A stretch of 64,000 nucleotides of DNA, taken from Chondrocystis sp. NIES-4102. GTDB taxonomy: Bacteria > Cyanobacteriota > Cyanobacteriia > Cyanobacteriales > Xenococcaceae. The position numbers and the translations under genes were made by a program. The first letter of the stretch is position 1; each line of letters begins with the position of its first letter. Under the pieces are notes generated by a model. That model was not told where the DNA came from and made no database searches. It saw nothing but the letters and a program-made list of their open reading frames with translations. This document shows, in pieces, positions 19,859 to 29,612 of the stretch. The stretch spans positions 2,170,001 to 2,234,000 of the forward strand of contig AP018281.1 of the NCBI GenBank assembly GCA_002368355.1. The letters are read 5' to 3'.

Positions 19859-20197
19859 AATAAAATTACTCCTACACGCAGATAAATAATTTTAAGTATC
19901 AAGCGATCGCGCTATCTCATAGCCTTCGGATCGCTTTAGACTCAATTACTAACCTATACTTGTATTCTTGTTCTTGAACACGACGCATCTCAAACTTATA
20001 TCCCCGCTTTATAAGTACGTGCTTGGTTGCGGAAAAACGATGACTAATTTTTTATATTTGATCATGCAATTTCTAAGATGTTTATTTAAATGTGTCATTC
20101 ACCTAACCGTTAATTGTTCAATACTGATACTATTTATTTTTATTTACAATATGTATATTCAAGATAATAAAATCAATTTTATACTTACAAATATTTA
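19859..20197. promoter_or_regulatory. Divergent promoter region between cas operon and WYL regulator
   Basis: This 339-bp AT-rich stretch must hold the promoters for the cas operon (leftward) and the WYL gene (rightward). It contains a HIP1 site and two dyads: ACTTATA/TATAAGT (19994-20016, listed separately) and TGTTC-TT-GAACA at 19969-19980. A 76-codon frame at 19968-20198 has no supporting signal and I regard it as chance. Confidence 0.55.
19994..20016. promoter_or_regulatory. Perfect 7-bp inverted repeat, candidate operator
   Basis: ACTTATA at 19994-20000 and TATAAGT at 20010-20016 are exact inverted copies separated by 9 bases, giving a centre-to-centre distance of 16. It lies inside the divergent cas/WYL promoter region, a suitable place for autoregulation by a dimeric regulator. 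Confidence 0.35.
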
Positions 20198-21052
20198 ATG
20201 TCAACTACAAAAGAGACACTTACACTTTCACTTACAGCAGGAACCAAAGCCAAGCTAGAAGAAATAGCCCGCGATCATGGTTGTTTTTGGGGTAAAAGCC
20301 CTTCTCCTTCAGCATTAGTAACCGCGATCGCCAATAAGGAAATAGCAACGGGAGATCCATTTTATTTAAATGACGAGTGCATTTTAGCTTTAACACAAGC
20401 AGTTAAAGTTTTAATTGATAACGGTGATGTGATAGAAGCAGAAACCATTGTCCGACTCATTTTAGATAAAAGCAAACTTGAACCGACATTACGCCAAGAA
20501 TTATTAAAACTGGTTAATACACATCTAGATAAATGGAGATTAGTAGTTAATGACTATATAGAAAAGAAACAGCCATTCAAGATTTTTTATATCAATAGTC
20601 AAGGTCAAGAATTAATTTTTAACGTATACTTTGCCCAGGAAAACTTTCATGAGCGACGTTTCTACTTAAATATTTGGTGTGAAGAAACCGATGATGTTTC
20701 AGAAGACAATAAAAAATATTTCCCAGAACTTATACATAATCGTTGTCTCCGCTTTGATCGTATTCAAGGGATAATGCCTATATCTGGAGAATGGCGATCA
20801 AGTTTAGATTATATTCAAGTACAAATACAATTAACTGGTTGGATGGTTAAAGCCTATAAGCAAAGGGAAAAAGATAGTGATGACAAAACGAACAATGGAG
20901 TAAGAAGCATTACCCGTAAAGTGTATAATCCTTTTTGGTTGATGAGAGAAATCAAAGGATATGGGCAAAATTGCACTATAATCAAGCCCGATGGGTTAAG
21001 GAATTATTTTAAACAGGAAATAATTAAAATGATTCAACTATATGATCAATAA
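20198..21052 (+). CDS. WYL-domain transcriptional regulator adjacent to cas operon
   Basis: The 284-aa protein begins with a short ribbon-helix-helix-like segment (TLTLSLTAGTKAKLEEIA, then SPSALVTAIA) followed by a helical part and a WYL domain from about residue 120 (KQPFKIFYINS). WYL domains sense ligands, often nucleic acid or nucleotides, and switch DNA-binding proteins. A WYL protein (Sll7009) next to the type I-D locus of Synechocystis 6803 is known to hold down crRNA levels, and this gene has the matching position. I infer a regulatory role for the cas operon or array. There is no clear ribosome binding site before the ATG, so a leaderless or weakly translated message is possible. Confidence 0.8.
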   Translation: MSTTKETLTLSLTAGTKAKLEEIARDHGCFWGKSPSPSALVTAIANKEIATGDPFYLNDECILALTQAVKVLIDNGDVIEAETIVRLILDKSKLEPTLRQELLKLVNTHLDKWRLVVNDYIEKKQPFKIFYINSQGQELIFNVYFAQENFHERRFYLNIWCEETDDVSEDNKKYFPELIHNRCLRFDRIQGIMPISGEWRSSLDYIQVQIQLTGWMVKAYKQREKDSDDKTNNGVRSITRKVYNPFWLMREIKGYGQNCTIIKPDGLRNYFKQEIIKMIQLYDQ

Positions 21053-21172
21053 TCATCTCTAAAAGAGATAAGGTAACATAGAGCGATCGCCCTTTCGGCA
21101 ATTTCATTCTATCAGGCGATTAGCCCAGAACTATTTTAACTGCTCAAAATGCTAATCGCTTGCTCACTTCTG

Positions 21173-21607
21173 TTAGCCGATACTAGCTAAAACATCAGCA
21201 GCATGACTACTAGTATTAACCTTGTCGTCTACACTAGTGATTTTACCAGTGCCATCAATTACATAGGTAACACGTTTAGCATATCCACCACCGTCAACAT
21301 CGTAGGCTTTAGTAATTGCACCATCACTATCAACCAAGAGAGTAAAAGGTAAACCGTATTTCTCTTTAAATTTCTGATGGGATGCTTGATCATCCATGCT
21401 GACACCGAGTACAACCATATCCTTATCTTGATATTCGGTGTAACTATCGCGGAAGCTTTGAGCTTGCTTAGTGCAACCTGGAGTATCATCTTTAGGATAA
21501 AAATAAAGAACAACTATTTTCCCTGCAAAATCAGAGAGAGAAACACTATTACCCTGATCATCGGTAGTTGTAAAAGCGGGTGCAGTTGTGCCAACTGATA
21601 AAGTCAT
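21173..21607 (-). CDS. PrxQ/BCP-type peroxiredoxin lacking the usual resolving cysteine
   Basis: The 144-aa protein has the thioredoxin fold of PrxQ: YFYPKDDTPGC with the peroxidatic cysteine C45. In typical PrxQ a resolving cysteine lies five residues on; here that place is Q50 (CTKQAQSFRD) and no other cysteine is present. It therefore probably works as a 1-Cys enzyme reduced by an outside thiol. It would reduce hydrogen peroxide or alkyl hydroperoxides in the cytosol. The gene stands alone between the WYL gene and pstC, transcribed away from pstC. Confidence 0.93.
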   Translation of the reverse strand: MTLSVGTTAPAFTTTDDQGNSVSLSDFAGKIVVLYFYPKDDTPGCTKQAQSFRDSYTEYQDKDMVVLGVSMDDQASHQKFKEKYGLPFTLLVDSDGAITKAYDVDGGGYAKRVTYVIDGTGKITSVDDKVNTSSHAADVLASIG

Positions 21608-21828
21608 GATTAATAATCCTTTAAAATCTGGTTTCCACTCTTCAACTTTAACGTAATTAGCTGCTGTAAAATTGATGGAGAGCGAATAATTTATGCTTTA
21701 CCTAAGCTTAATCAAAATAAGGTAAATAAATTAACAAGTGACGCGACCACTAGATTTAAAATCGCGGAAGCTGCGGGTAAAATATTGACAATAAAACTTG
21801 TAAATTTAAATCATATTCAAACCAATTT

Positions 21829-22725
21829 ATGAATAACAGTTATGAACCCAGAATAGAGCCTCGGTCTGGGGTTGAGAGAATTTTAGATAGTAGTTTTTAT
21901 TGGATAGCAAAAATCTTAGGTTGGGCGATCGCAGGTATTTTAGTTTGGATTACTATTCAAGTAGGACTAAAAGCTATACCAGCCATACAAACCTTTGGGC
22001 TAAATTTCTTTTCTACTAGTAGTTGGAATCCTGTTAACAATCAATATGGGGTGTGGCCCGCAATTTATGGGACTTTAGTAAGTTCTTTTATCGCCTTAGC
22101 TATTTCTGTCCCCATTGGTTTAGGAGTTGCTCTTTTCCTGAGTGAAGATTATATGCCTCCTAGCTTACAAAGAATTATGGTCTTTTTAGTAGAGCTTTTA
22201 GCAGCCATTCCCAGCGTAGTTTACGGGTTGTGGGGAATTTTTGTCTTGATTCCCTTTCTTAAAGGTTTCACCCCCCTACGAGGGCCAGGAATGCTACCTG
22301 CAGCCCTAATTTTATCAGTAATGATTTTACCCACAATTGCTGCTATTGCCCGCGACTCAATTATCAATGTTGATCAGGGTTTGCGCCAGGCTGCGGTTGG
22401 TTTAGGGGCGACTCGTTGGGAAGCTATTCTACAAATAATATTACCTGCTGCCTCTTCGGGTATTATCGGCGGTATTATGTTGGCTTTGGGTAGAGCTTTG
22501 GGGGAAACAATGGCAGTTACTATGTTAATCGGTAACTCTAATACTGCCACCATCGATGTGTTTAAGCCTTCTAATACCATCTCCTCTTTACTTGCCAATC
22601 AATTTGCTGAGGCTAGTGGTTTGCAAGTATCCGCTTTAATGTATGCAGCGTTAATCTTGTTTTTAATTACTTTAGTAGTTAACGTTTTAGCTCAGTTACT
22701 AGTTAAGAGATTACAAAGAATTTAG
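21829..22725 (+). CDS. pstC: Phosphate ABC transporter permease PstC
   Basis: The 298-aa protein has about six membrane segments and the BPD permease loop (AAVGLGATRWEAILQIILPAA) with the EAA-type signature. It pairs with PstA to form the channel of the high-affinity phosphate importer. The segment VVYGLWGIFVLIP is typical of PstC. The gene precedes pstA by 155 bp. The usual pstB does not follow and no PstS is in the window. No convincing tandem Pho boxes are visible upstream. Confidence 0.93.
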   Translation: MNNSYEPRIEPRSGVERILDSSFYWIAKILGWAIAGILVWITIQVGLKAIPAIQTFGLNFFSTSSWNPVNNQYGVWPAIYGTLVSSFIALAISVPIGLGVALFLSEDYMPPSLQRIMVFLVELLAAIPSVVYGLWGIFVLIPFLKGFTPLRGPGMLPAALILSVMILPTIAAIARDSIINVDQGLRQAAVGLGATRWEAILQIILPAASSGIIGGIMLALGRALGETMAVTMLIGNSNTATIDVFKPSNTISSLLANQFAEASGLQVSALMYAALILFLITLVVNVLAQLLVKRLQRI

Positions 22726-22880
22726 GCATCGCTGATTTAATTGATGGCGTTACTAAATCCAAGGATGATTGGGAAAATCTAACGCTAAAAAGCAGAAAAT
22801 AGATTACTTTTCGGTTTCACATTTAATTAAATTGCTCAACGCCAAAATTTAAGATACATAAAATAGATACAACAGATACA

Positions 22881-23780
22881 ATGATCAAACAAACACCCTC
22901 CACACCTTCAGGTTTTGAAGCATTTAACCTCAAACGCAATCCAACTTCACCTCGTACTTTATTTGGCTTAATTATGAGTGGTATTGCTGGCTTATTTACT
23001 TTGCTGGCAGTTATCCCCCTATTTATCATTTTGATTTACCTATTAACTAAAGGCATAAGCTCCCTTTCCCCTGCTGTATTTACCCAGTTACCTCCACCTC
23101 CGATGTTAGATGGGGGAGGATTTGGCAATGCTATTGTGGGAACAATAATTATGGTAGGTATTGGGGCATTAATTAGTGTGCCTATAGGAGTGATGGCAGC
23201 AATTTATCTGTCGGAATTTAACGAAGGAAAAATGGCAGAATCGATTCGTTTTGCTACTAATGTACTCAGTGGTGTACCTTCAATTATTGTGGGGGTATTT
23301 GCCTATAGTGCAATTGTTTTAGCCACTAAAAGTTATTCCGCTTGGGCTGGAGGTTTTGCCTTAGCTATCTTAATGCTACCAATTATTGTGCGTACCACCG
23401 ATGAATCCTTAAAACTAGTACCTCAAGAAGTACGTCAGGCATCCGTTGGCATTGGGGCAAATCAATATCAAACAGTTTTACAAGTAGTATTACCTGCTGC
23501 TTTACCTGCAATTATTACAGGTGTAACCCTTTCGATCGCGCGGGCTGCGGGAGAAACTGCACCTTTATTATTTACAGCTTTATTTACTCAATATTGGCCC
23601 AACTGGAATAACTTATTAGTTGAGCCGACAGCTTCTTTAGCAGTATTGGTTTATAACTTTGCGATCGTTCCTTTCCAAAACCAGCAAGAATTAGCTTGGG
23701 GTGCAGCTTTCATTCTTGTATTGTTAGTTTTGGCAACCAGTATTCTTTCTCGACTGGCAACCGCTAAACGAACTTATTAG
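22881..23780 (+). CDS. pstA: Phosphate ABC transporter permease PstA
   Basis: The 299-aa protein has six predicted membrane segments and the permease loop QASVGIGANQYQTVLQVVLP. The stretch GVPSIIVGVFAYSAIV is characteristic of PstA. It forms the membrane channel with PstC. Downstream, where pstB is usually found, there are only transposon relics; a PstB gene is encoded 25 kb away at 49076. Confidence 0.93.
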   Translation: MIKQTPSTPSGFEAFNLKRNPTSPRTLFGLIMSGIAGLFTLLAVIPLFIILIYLLTKGISSLSPAVFTQLPPPPMLDGGGFGNAIVGTIIMVGIGALISVPIGVMAAIYLSEFNEGKMAESIRFATNVLSGVPSIIVGVFAYSAIVLATKSYSAWAGGFALAILMLPIIVRTTDESLKLVPQEVRQASVGIGANQYQTVLQVVLPAALPAIITGVTLSIARAAGETAPLLFTALFTQYWPNWNNLLVEPTASLAVLVYNFAIVPFQNQQELAWGAAFILVLLVLATSILSRLATAKRTY

Positions 23781-23800
23781 AAAATAATTTATGTAGTTGC

Positions 23801-23930
23801 ATTGACGTACTCTCATCCTAAATCTTTGATTTAGAACGAGATTCTTGAAGGATTTGCACCCTTACTGGCTGCGTCAAACAGACCCTAGACACTCGACCGA
23901 AGCCTTCGTGCTTACTTTTAAATCCAATTC
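23801..23930 (-). mobile_element. Relic of an IS200/IS605-type right end
   Basis: On the minus strand this reads GGTGCAAATCCTTC, then AAGAATCTC, the hairpin CTAAATC-AAA-GATTTAG (arms 23818-23824 and 23828-23834) and TACGTCAAT. That order resembles the 3' end of tnpB-bearing cyanobacterial elements, where guide-RNA scaffold and subterminal hairpin overlap. No tnpB or tnpA frame is left. Exact limits are unknown. Confidence 0.4.
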
Positions 23931-24030
23931 GTTTTTCAATTCTTCTACAGATTCGGCTATCTCAATATTTTGTTTCTTTATTAAGTCTACAATTACTTTT
24001 GAGAACTGGTATTAGATTTTCAAAGATATA
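23931..24030 (-). mobile_element. Short IS630-family left-end fragment
   Basis: The minus strand can be read as IEIAESVEELKN, resembling the first residues of an IS630 transposase, and the flank ATTACTTTTGAGAACTGG matches the flank of the second IS630 relic at 26484 (CATTACTTTTGAAAATTG). The rest of the element is lost and the fragment runs straight into the IS200/605 relic. Confidence 0.35.
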
Positions 24031-24116
24031 CTAATGTTACTACTGCTTGTGTTTGCTTAATTATTTCTGTTGTCAATTACCGTCTGACCGTTGCTCAAGA
24101 TTTAATATTAAATAGA

Positions 24117-25823
24117 CTAGCCAACGACTACGCTTACTTTTAGGTAAATAGCGATAGCCCCTAAAATACCCGCGACCATCAGATAATAAGTCAGGGGCAA
24201 TAATACTCGGCGAATTAGCAATCCTTCACAACCGCTTAAGCCCACTGTAGCCGAAGCAGCTACTACATTAGACACACAAATCATGTTACCCGCAGCAGCA
24301 CCAATAGCTTGCAGGGCTGTAACTACCGCTCCCGAAGCACCAATTTTAGTAGCTACTCCAAATTGGAATAGGGAAAACATCATGTTGCTGACGGTGGCAC
24401 TACCAGCGATGAAAGAACCCATCGCGCCAATGGTGGGGGCAAAAAAGGGGTAGCTAGAACCAGCTAAACTAGCAACACCATCTGCTAAAGTTACAGGCAT
24501 ACTGGCAAGATTGGATTCATTGAAGCCAGAGTTGATAAATACTCTCGCCATCGGTACGGCAGCAGCTAAAACTAGGGCTGTTCCTTTAAGAGTGGAGACT
24601 GCATTAACTGTTGCTCGGATCGTTGCTTTTCTTTTCATGCGGTGCAGGAAATAAGTCAGAATTGCCACCAAGATAAATATTGTTCCTGGGAGATAAAGAG
24701 GTTGGGAGTTAATGCCTATTCCTGTTCCCAATAAACTAGATGAGTTAAACTTGAGAGCTTGAAGCAACCCCTGAAACGGCAAAAATGGCAGTCTAGAGAG
24801 CATTAAAAACAAGCCTATTAACACATAGGGAGTCCAAGCATTTAATAAACTAAGATCTGATCGTGCTTCATTATTGATCGCTGCGGTTAAGCTACCCGAC
24901 CACCCATCCGACCAAGTTTCTCTTGGGGGAAACTCCCAAACTTGTTTTGGAGTCAAAAACCTGTTTTGGGCTGCGGGGACAACAATTGCTAGACCTACTA
25001 AGCCACCAATTAGTGAAGGAAACTCTGCACCTAAAAAGATTGCTGTCAAAGTCGAAGGAACAGTAAAAGCTAATCCTGCAAATAAGGCAAACCAGCCTAC
25101 AGCTAATCCTTCCCGCCACGATTCACCTCCATTTGAGGGCAAGCACTCACCGAAGTAGCGAGTTAAAGTACAGACCATAAATAGGGGAATTAAAGTACCG
25201 ATAATGCTATTTAAAACCCCGACTCTAATCACAATTAACTTGAAATACTCTGCGTAGGTAAAACCCTGTTCGGCAATGTAGTTGTTTACTATATTTGCTC
25301 CCTCTAAACCAGTATTAATTCCTAATAAGACTGGAATACCTACCGCTCCAAAAACAACAGAGGTACTGTTGGCAATCAAGGCAATAGTAACAGCAGCTAA
25401 AGCTGGGAAACCCAAAGCTACTAACAAAGGGCTACAGACAGCAGCAGGTGTACCAAAGCCAGAAGCACCCTCTAAAAAGCTGCCGAATAGCCAGACGATA
25501 ATTATTGCCTGAATGCGTCTGTCAGGAGAAACCGCTAATAGTCCGCGTCGAATAGTAGCGATCGCTCCAGATTCTCGTAAGATGTTTAGCAGTAGAATTG
25601 CTCCAAAGATAATATAGAGAATTTCTGCTGCCATCACTAATCCTTGTATAGTAGAAGCAGCGATCGCAGTTAAGGGAACTTGCCAGACAAATAGGGCGAT
25701 CGCACTTGTGACTATGTAGGCTACTAGCATAACTTGCATTGCCGAGCGTCTAGCAATTACCAGCAATAAAAAGACAGTTATAATTGGAGCTAAAGCTAGT
25801 AAACCATAAACTATAAGTTCCAT
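24117..25823 (-). CDS. L-lactate permease (LctP family)
   Basis: The 568-aa protein is almost wholly hydrophobic with about 12-14 membrane segments. It contains [16 protein letters not shown] early on and [17 protein letters not shown] near the end, both typical of the lactate permease family, which imports lactate or glycolate with protons. In photosynthetic cells glycolate is a likely substrate because of photorespiration; that is inference. No lactate or glycolate dehydrogenase gene is next to it. The ATG start at 25823 gives a normal N-terminus ([13 protein letters not shown]). Confidence 0.9.
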   Translation of the reverse strand: MELIVYGLLALAPIITVFLLLVIARRSAMQVMLVAYIVTSAIALFVWQVPLTAIAASTIQGLVMAAEILYIIFGAILLLNILRESGAIATIRRGLLAVSPDRRIQAIIIVWLFGSFLEGASGFGTPAAVCSPLLVALGFPALAAVTIALIANSTSVVFGAVGIPVLLGINTGLEGANIVNNYIAEQGFTYAEYFKLIVIRVGVLNSIIGTLIPLFMVCTLTRYFGECLPSNGGESWREGLAVGWFALFAGLAFTVPSTLTAIFLGAEFPSLIGGLVGLAIVVPAAQNRFLTPKQVWEFPPRETWSDGWSGSLTAAINNEARSDLSLLNAWTPYVLIGLFLMLSRLPFLPFQGLLQALKFNSSSLLGTGIGINSQPLYLPGTIFILVAILTYFLHRMKRKATIRATVNAVSTLKGTALVLAAAVPMARVFINSGFNESNLASMPVTLADGVASLAGSSYPFFAPTIGAMGSFIAGSATVSNMMFSLFQFGVATKIGASGAVVTALQAIGAAAGNMICVSNVVAASATVGLSGCEGLLIRRVLLPLTYYLMVAGILGAIAIYLKVSVVVG

Positions 25824-26022
25824 TTTTGGTATGTGACACCTACAATATTAAATTAATAATTCCCGCAAATTATCAAGCTACAAGTTATAATATCAATTCT
25901 CAAGCATAAGCTACAGAGATAGAGCATCTAGAATATATTGTTAAGCGATCAAAGAATGAATAATATTTTCTGATAAAAAATTCAAAATATTAGCTACTTT
26001 AAACTTGACATTATCTAAGTTA

Positions 26023-26442
26023 TTAAACCAGTTCATATCTTACTACTCTATGTATTGTGGGATAGCTTACCTCAATATTTTGGCAAATCGATACCCACCT
26101 CTGTTTTACTTCTTGATAACTATCAAATCCTTCCAAATCTGATAATTCTTGCGCTCATTTTAGCAACCTCTTCAACATTTAATATTTTAGGTCTTCGGGT
26201 TTTGGGTGGTTTTTCTAGTAACAATGATAATCCACCAGTTTTATAGGTCTGTAGCCAACGATGAACTGTCGATTCCCGTATCCCAATAATTACTACTAAG
26301 TGTCTGATTGTTTCTACTGCATTTATTTTCAGTAGTACAATGCTTGTACTTTAGCATATCCCAATCCTGTTTTTTGTTTCTTCATCAGTAATTTTAGTTC
26401 TTCTACTGATTCAAATATTGCTATTTTAGGTACTCCAGACAT
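26023..26442 (-). pseudogene. IS630-family transposase N-terminal fragment with frameshifts
   Basis: From an ATG at 26442 the minus strand gives MSGVPKIAIFESVEELKLLM and stops early (after VQALYY). Shifting frame gives the helix-turn-helix continuation IRESTVHRWLQTYKTGGLS and KPPKTRRPKIL, and a second shift gives ELSDLEGFDSYQEVKQRW, ending at 26023. These are the DNA-binding parts of an IS630 transposase; the DDE catalytic part is missing. The remaining bases of the 784-bp gap (25824-26022 and 26443-26607) show nothing else I can name beyond the presumed element end near 26484-26510. Confidence 0.75.
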
Positions 26443-26607
26443 GAAAATACATTTATCTTTTTGCTATCTTACCAAGTCTCTCATTACTTTTGAAAATTGA
26501 TAATTAGCTTTGGTAAATCTTCGTCACATTGAAGCAGCATCGCTATTATCAACGATAGTATGATAAGAAGTTAATCATTAATCAAATCTAACTGTCTGAT
26601 AGATCCA

Positions 26608-27522
26608 GTGGAATTAAAACGTGCAATCATTGCCTACAAAGCAGGAGATGAGACTAGCAGAGAATGGGCTAAAAGGTGCGCAACAGAGCTAGAATCCCTT
26701 CAATGCCAAGTATTATTAGGGCCAAGCGGTATTAAAGATAATCCTTATCCTGTATTTTTGGCAAATTCAGTTGATAAAATTGATTTAGCAGTGGTTTTAG
26801 GTGGTGATGGTACAATTCTTGCTGCTGCTAGACATTTAGCCCCAGAAGGTATTCCCATTTTGGCAGTTAATGTCGGTGGACACCTGGGGTTTTTAACTGA
26901 ACCTTTTGAATTATTTCAGAATACACAAGTAGTTTGGGATCGTTTACAATCAGACCACTATGCAATGCAAAAGCGCATGATGTTAGAGGCTCAACTATAT
27001 GAAGGTCAACGTCCCCAATTAAAGCCCCTAGGAGAAACCTATTATTGCCTCAACGAAATGTGTATTAAACCTGCCAGCATTGATCGGATGCCCACCTCAA
27101 TTTTAGAAATGGAAGCAGACGGACAAGTGATAGATCAGTATAGTGGTGATGGTTTATTGGTTTCCACCCCCACAGGATCTACAGGTTATACAGTTTCCGC
27201 TAATGGCCCAATTTTACACCCTGGGATGTGGGCGATCGCTATTACCCCTATTTGTCCCCTCAGTCTTTCTGGTCGCCCTCTAGTTTTACCCCCTGGTAGT
27301 GTTGTTAGTGTCTGTCCCCTAAAAGATTATGAGGTTAATACTAAACTGTGGACAGATGGGTCTTTAGCTACAACTATTTGGCCAGGGCAGCGAGTTGTAA
27401 TTAAAATGGCTAAGTGTCAGGCGAATTTTATTATTTTGCGTGAAAGTTATTCTTTTTATCAAACTTTAAGGGAAAAACTACAGTGGGCAGGTACAAGGAT
27501 TCATTATCAAAATCTTAGTTAA
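26608..27522 (+). CDS. nadK: NAD kinase
   Basis: The 304-aa protein carries the NAD kinase signature GGDGT (VLGGDGTILAAAR, near residue 64), NVGGHLGFLTE and TGSTGYTVSANGP. It makes NADP from NAD and ATP. Cyanobacteria usually have two paralogues; the N-terminus MELKRAIIAYKAG and GPSGIKDNPYPVF match the group of Synechocystis slr0400 as I remember it. The start is GTG without a clear ribosome binding site. It is monocistronic, preceded by the IS630 relic. Confidence 0.93.
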   Translation: MELKRAIIAYKAGDETSREWAKRCATELESLQCQVLLGPSGIKDNPYPVFLANSVDKIDLAVVLGGDGTILAAARHLAPEGIPILAVNVGGHLGFLTEPFELFQNTQVVWDRLQSDHYAMQKRMMLEAQLYEGQRPQLKPLGETYYCLNEMCIKPASIDRMPTSILEMEADGQVIDQYSGDGLLVSTPTGSTGYTVSANGPILHPGMWAIAITPICPLSLSGRPLVLPPGSVVSVCPLKDYEVNTKLWTDGSLATTIWPGQRVVIKMAKCQANFIILRESYSFYQTLREKLQWAGTRIHYQNLS

Positions 27523-27747
27523 GTATTGGCAAAAGATTACGCCGATTATACTTCTACTCAACTTCTTTTCTTCCATCACTTAGCATAACTATCAAACTAG
27601 CTGACTATATTTGATTATAGGTAATAGGGTTTAGCTTGATAAATATCTTTTTTTAGATTCAGGTTGTTGAGTAATTTTTAATATACATCCTGTTCTCTAT
27701 TAATTGACAAACAAACTTTAATAAACAACAGTACTTTTTATTAATCA

Positions 27748-29463
27748 ATGTGGTTTAAACGAATTGGTAAAGCAGTTTTAATAATGCTTTCTGTGTTCTT
27801 GATTGTAGTTTCTAATTTAGACTCAGGACTTGCTCAATCAAGATTTAATTTCCCCAACACAAATCAATTAGAAAATTTACAGTTTTATAGCGATCCTGAT
27901 ATTGCTAAAGCTCCTGTAGTAGTTGATGGTCGTAAAATATTTTCAGTAGGTAAAATTGATACGAATCCTGCTGGGGAAAGAGCTAATTATATTAGTACTG
28001 AAATATTAGCAGCGATTAACGATAATAATTACAAACAAATAGCAGTAGAAGAACAAGAGCAACGCCCAATATTATACATAGTTTATAATAAACGCTCCGA
28101 ACTTCCAGGAATCGATTTACCTGCTAGTAATTCTGAAGATCGCAGGTATTTATTTACTGTTACTGGAGTAGATACTTTACCAGGCAGATCTAACCGTGAA
28201 ACAGCACTAGATTTAAAACAAAATATCGAACAAGCGATCGCAACAGCTAAAAAAGAACGAAGTTCTGCTTATCTCCAACGTCAAGGTATTATCACCTGTG
28301 TTTTATTATTAATAGCTTTAATTCTTAATCGACTTTTCAATCAATTACAGACTTATCCCCTACGAAGAGCTATTCAAAGAATTATCCCAGGTATACGCAG
28401 TACTACCAATACTCAGCCTTCTAACTTGACTACCTTATTTCGCCTGAAATTGGGATTTGCTCAATTAATCCTTTGGTTGGGGACAATTTATCTAATTTTT
28501 CGTCTTTTTCCTTGGACAAGAAACTGGTTATATGTCCTATATAGTCTAGTCGCTAGTACCTTTAATAAGTCTATCTTTAATTTTGGCGGTAATGAATTTT
28601 CTATTATTAACCTTCTAATCTTAATTGGCTTATTTATTGCTGCAATTATTACTAGTGGTTATCTTACCAATCTATTGCGTACTAATGTCCTACAAGCAAC
28701 AAGAATGACTAGGGGTTCGCAAGAAATTATTTCAATTATTACTAAATATGGCTTAATTTCTCTTTCTACGGTAGTTTTACTCCAAGCTTATGGTCTAAAT
28801 TTAAGTTCGCTGGCTCTTATTGGTAGTGCTTTGGGTGTTGGTATTGGTTTTGGATTTCAAGATATTGCGCGTAATTTTGCTAGTGGTATTGTTTTATTAT
28901 TTGAACGCTCTATCCAAGTAGGAGATTTTATTCAGGTAGGACAGCATTTAGGCGTAGTTGAAGAAGTTAGAACTCGTAGTATTGTCCTCAAAACTTTAGA
29001 TCGCATTGCTATTATTGTTCCTAATTCCCGCCTATTGAGTGAAGAAGTAATCAATTGGAATCATCGTAAAAGTGTTTCCCGTCTGCATTTACCTATTGGT
29101 GTTGCCTATGGTTCTGATGTAGTCAAAGTTAAATCAGCCTTGCTACAGGCAGCAGAGGAACATTTAGAAGTGCTGCGTAACCCACAACCACAAGTCTTTT
29201 TTACCGAATTTGGCGATAGTTCCCTAAATTTTGAATTATTAGTCTGGACATCAGATCCTAGCCGTCAAGCACCCTTAAAAAGTGATCTTTATTTTCGCAT
29301 TGAAGAGATTTTCCGCGAACAACAGATTGATGTTCCCTTCCCTCAAAGAGATGTTAATTTAAAGTTAGATGATTTTCCTGTAAAATTACCCCAACAGTTA
29401 GAAGCTCACTTGCTTTACTTACTCAAAGGTTTAATTGCTAATCAATACAGTAATCATAAGTAA
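27748..29463 (+). CDS. MscS-family mechanosensitive ion channel
   Basis: The 571-aa protein has a signal peptide (about residues 1-29, ending SGLAQS), a soluble periplasmic region of about 140 residues, then several membrane segments. The MscS pore region is visible in LIGSALGVGIGFGFQDIARN, followed by the beta domain (VGDFIQVGQHLGVVEEV) and IAIIVPNSRLLSEEVINW. It should open under membrane tension to release solutes after osmotic downshift. Its length places it among the larger MscK/YbdG-like forms. It is followed by a small membrane ORF 8 bp downstream. Confidence 0.9.
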   Translation: MWFKRIGKAVLIMLSVFLIVVSNLDSGLAQSRFNFPNTNQLENLQFYSDPDIAKAPVVVDGRKIFSVGKIDTNPAGERANYISTEILAAINDNNYKQIAVEEQEQRPILYIVYNKRSELPGIDLPASNSEDRRYLFTVTGVDTLPGRSNRETALDLKQNIEQAIATAKKERSSAYLQRQGIITCVLLLIALILNRLFNQLQTYPLRRAIQRIIPGIRSTTNTQPSNLTTLFRLKLGFAQLILWLGTIYLIFRLFPWTRNWLYVLYSLVASTFNKSIFNFGGNEFSIINLLILIGLFIAAIITSGYLTNLLRTNVLQATRMTRGSQEIISIITKYGLISLSTVVLLQAYGLNLSSLALIGSALGVGIGFGFQDIARNFASGIVLLFERSIQVGDFIQVGQHLGVVEEVRTRSIVLKTLDRIAIIVPNSRLLSEEVINWNHRKSVSRLHLPIGVAYGSDVVKVKSALLQAAEEHLEVLRNPQPQVFFTEFGDSSLNFELLVWTSDPSRQAPLKSDLYFRIEEIFREQQIDVPFPQRDVNLKLDDFPVKLPQQLEAHLLYLLKGLIANQYSNHK

Positions 29464-29471
29464 GTAATATT

Positions 29472-29612
29472 ATGCTAGATGCCCATAAACCCAAACTTAT
29501 TATGGATAAACCACCCAACAACACTATAAATATTGACGCAGGGACAATTGTTCTAATTATTGCTGCCTTAATTCTCCTACCCTTATTATTAACAGGTTTT
29601 ATTTCTCAGTAA
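29472..29612 (+). CDS. Small single-pass membrane protein, 46 aa
   Basis: From ATG at 29472 to TAA at 29612 the frame encodes a hydrophilic start (MLDAHKPKLIMDKPPNN) and one hydrophobic helix (GTIVLIIAALILLPLLL) ending TGFISQ. It begins 8 bases after the MscS stop, so it is probably cotranscribed. No family is recognised. A second in-frame ATG at residue 11 is possible. It may be a channel accessory peptide, but that is conjecture. Confidence 0.5.
   Translation: MLDAHKPKLIMDKPPNNTINIDAGTIVLIIAALILLPLLLTGFISQ

Noticed and set aside
19968-20198. 76-codon frame between cas10d and the WYL gene
   Set aside because: No ribosome binding site, low-complexity hydrophobic composition, and it covers the divergent promoter region and its dyads.
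2671-20198. CRISPR-associated transposon (I-D CAST)
   Set aside because: No tnsA, tnsB, tnsC or tniQ-like gene in the window, and Cas1, Cas2, Cas4 and a complete Cas3 are present, so this is an ordinary defence locus.
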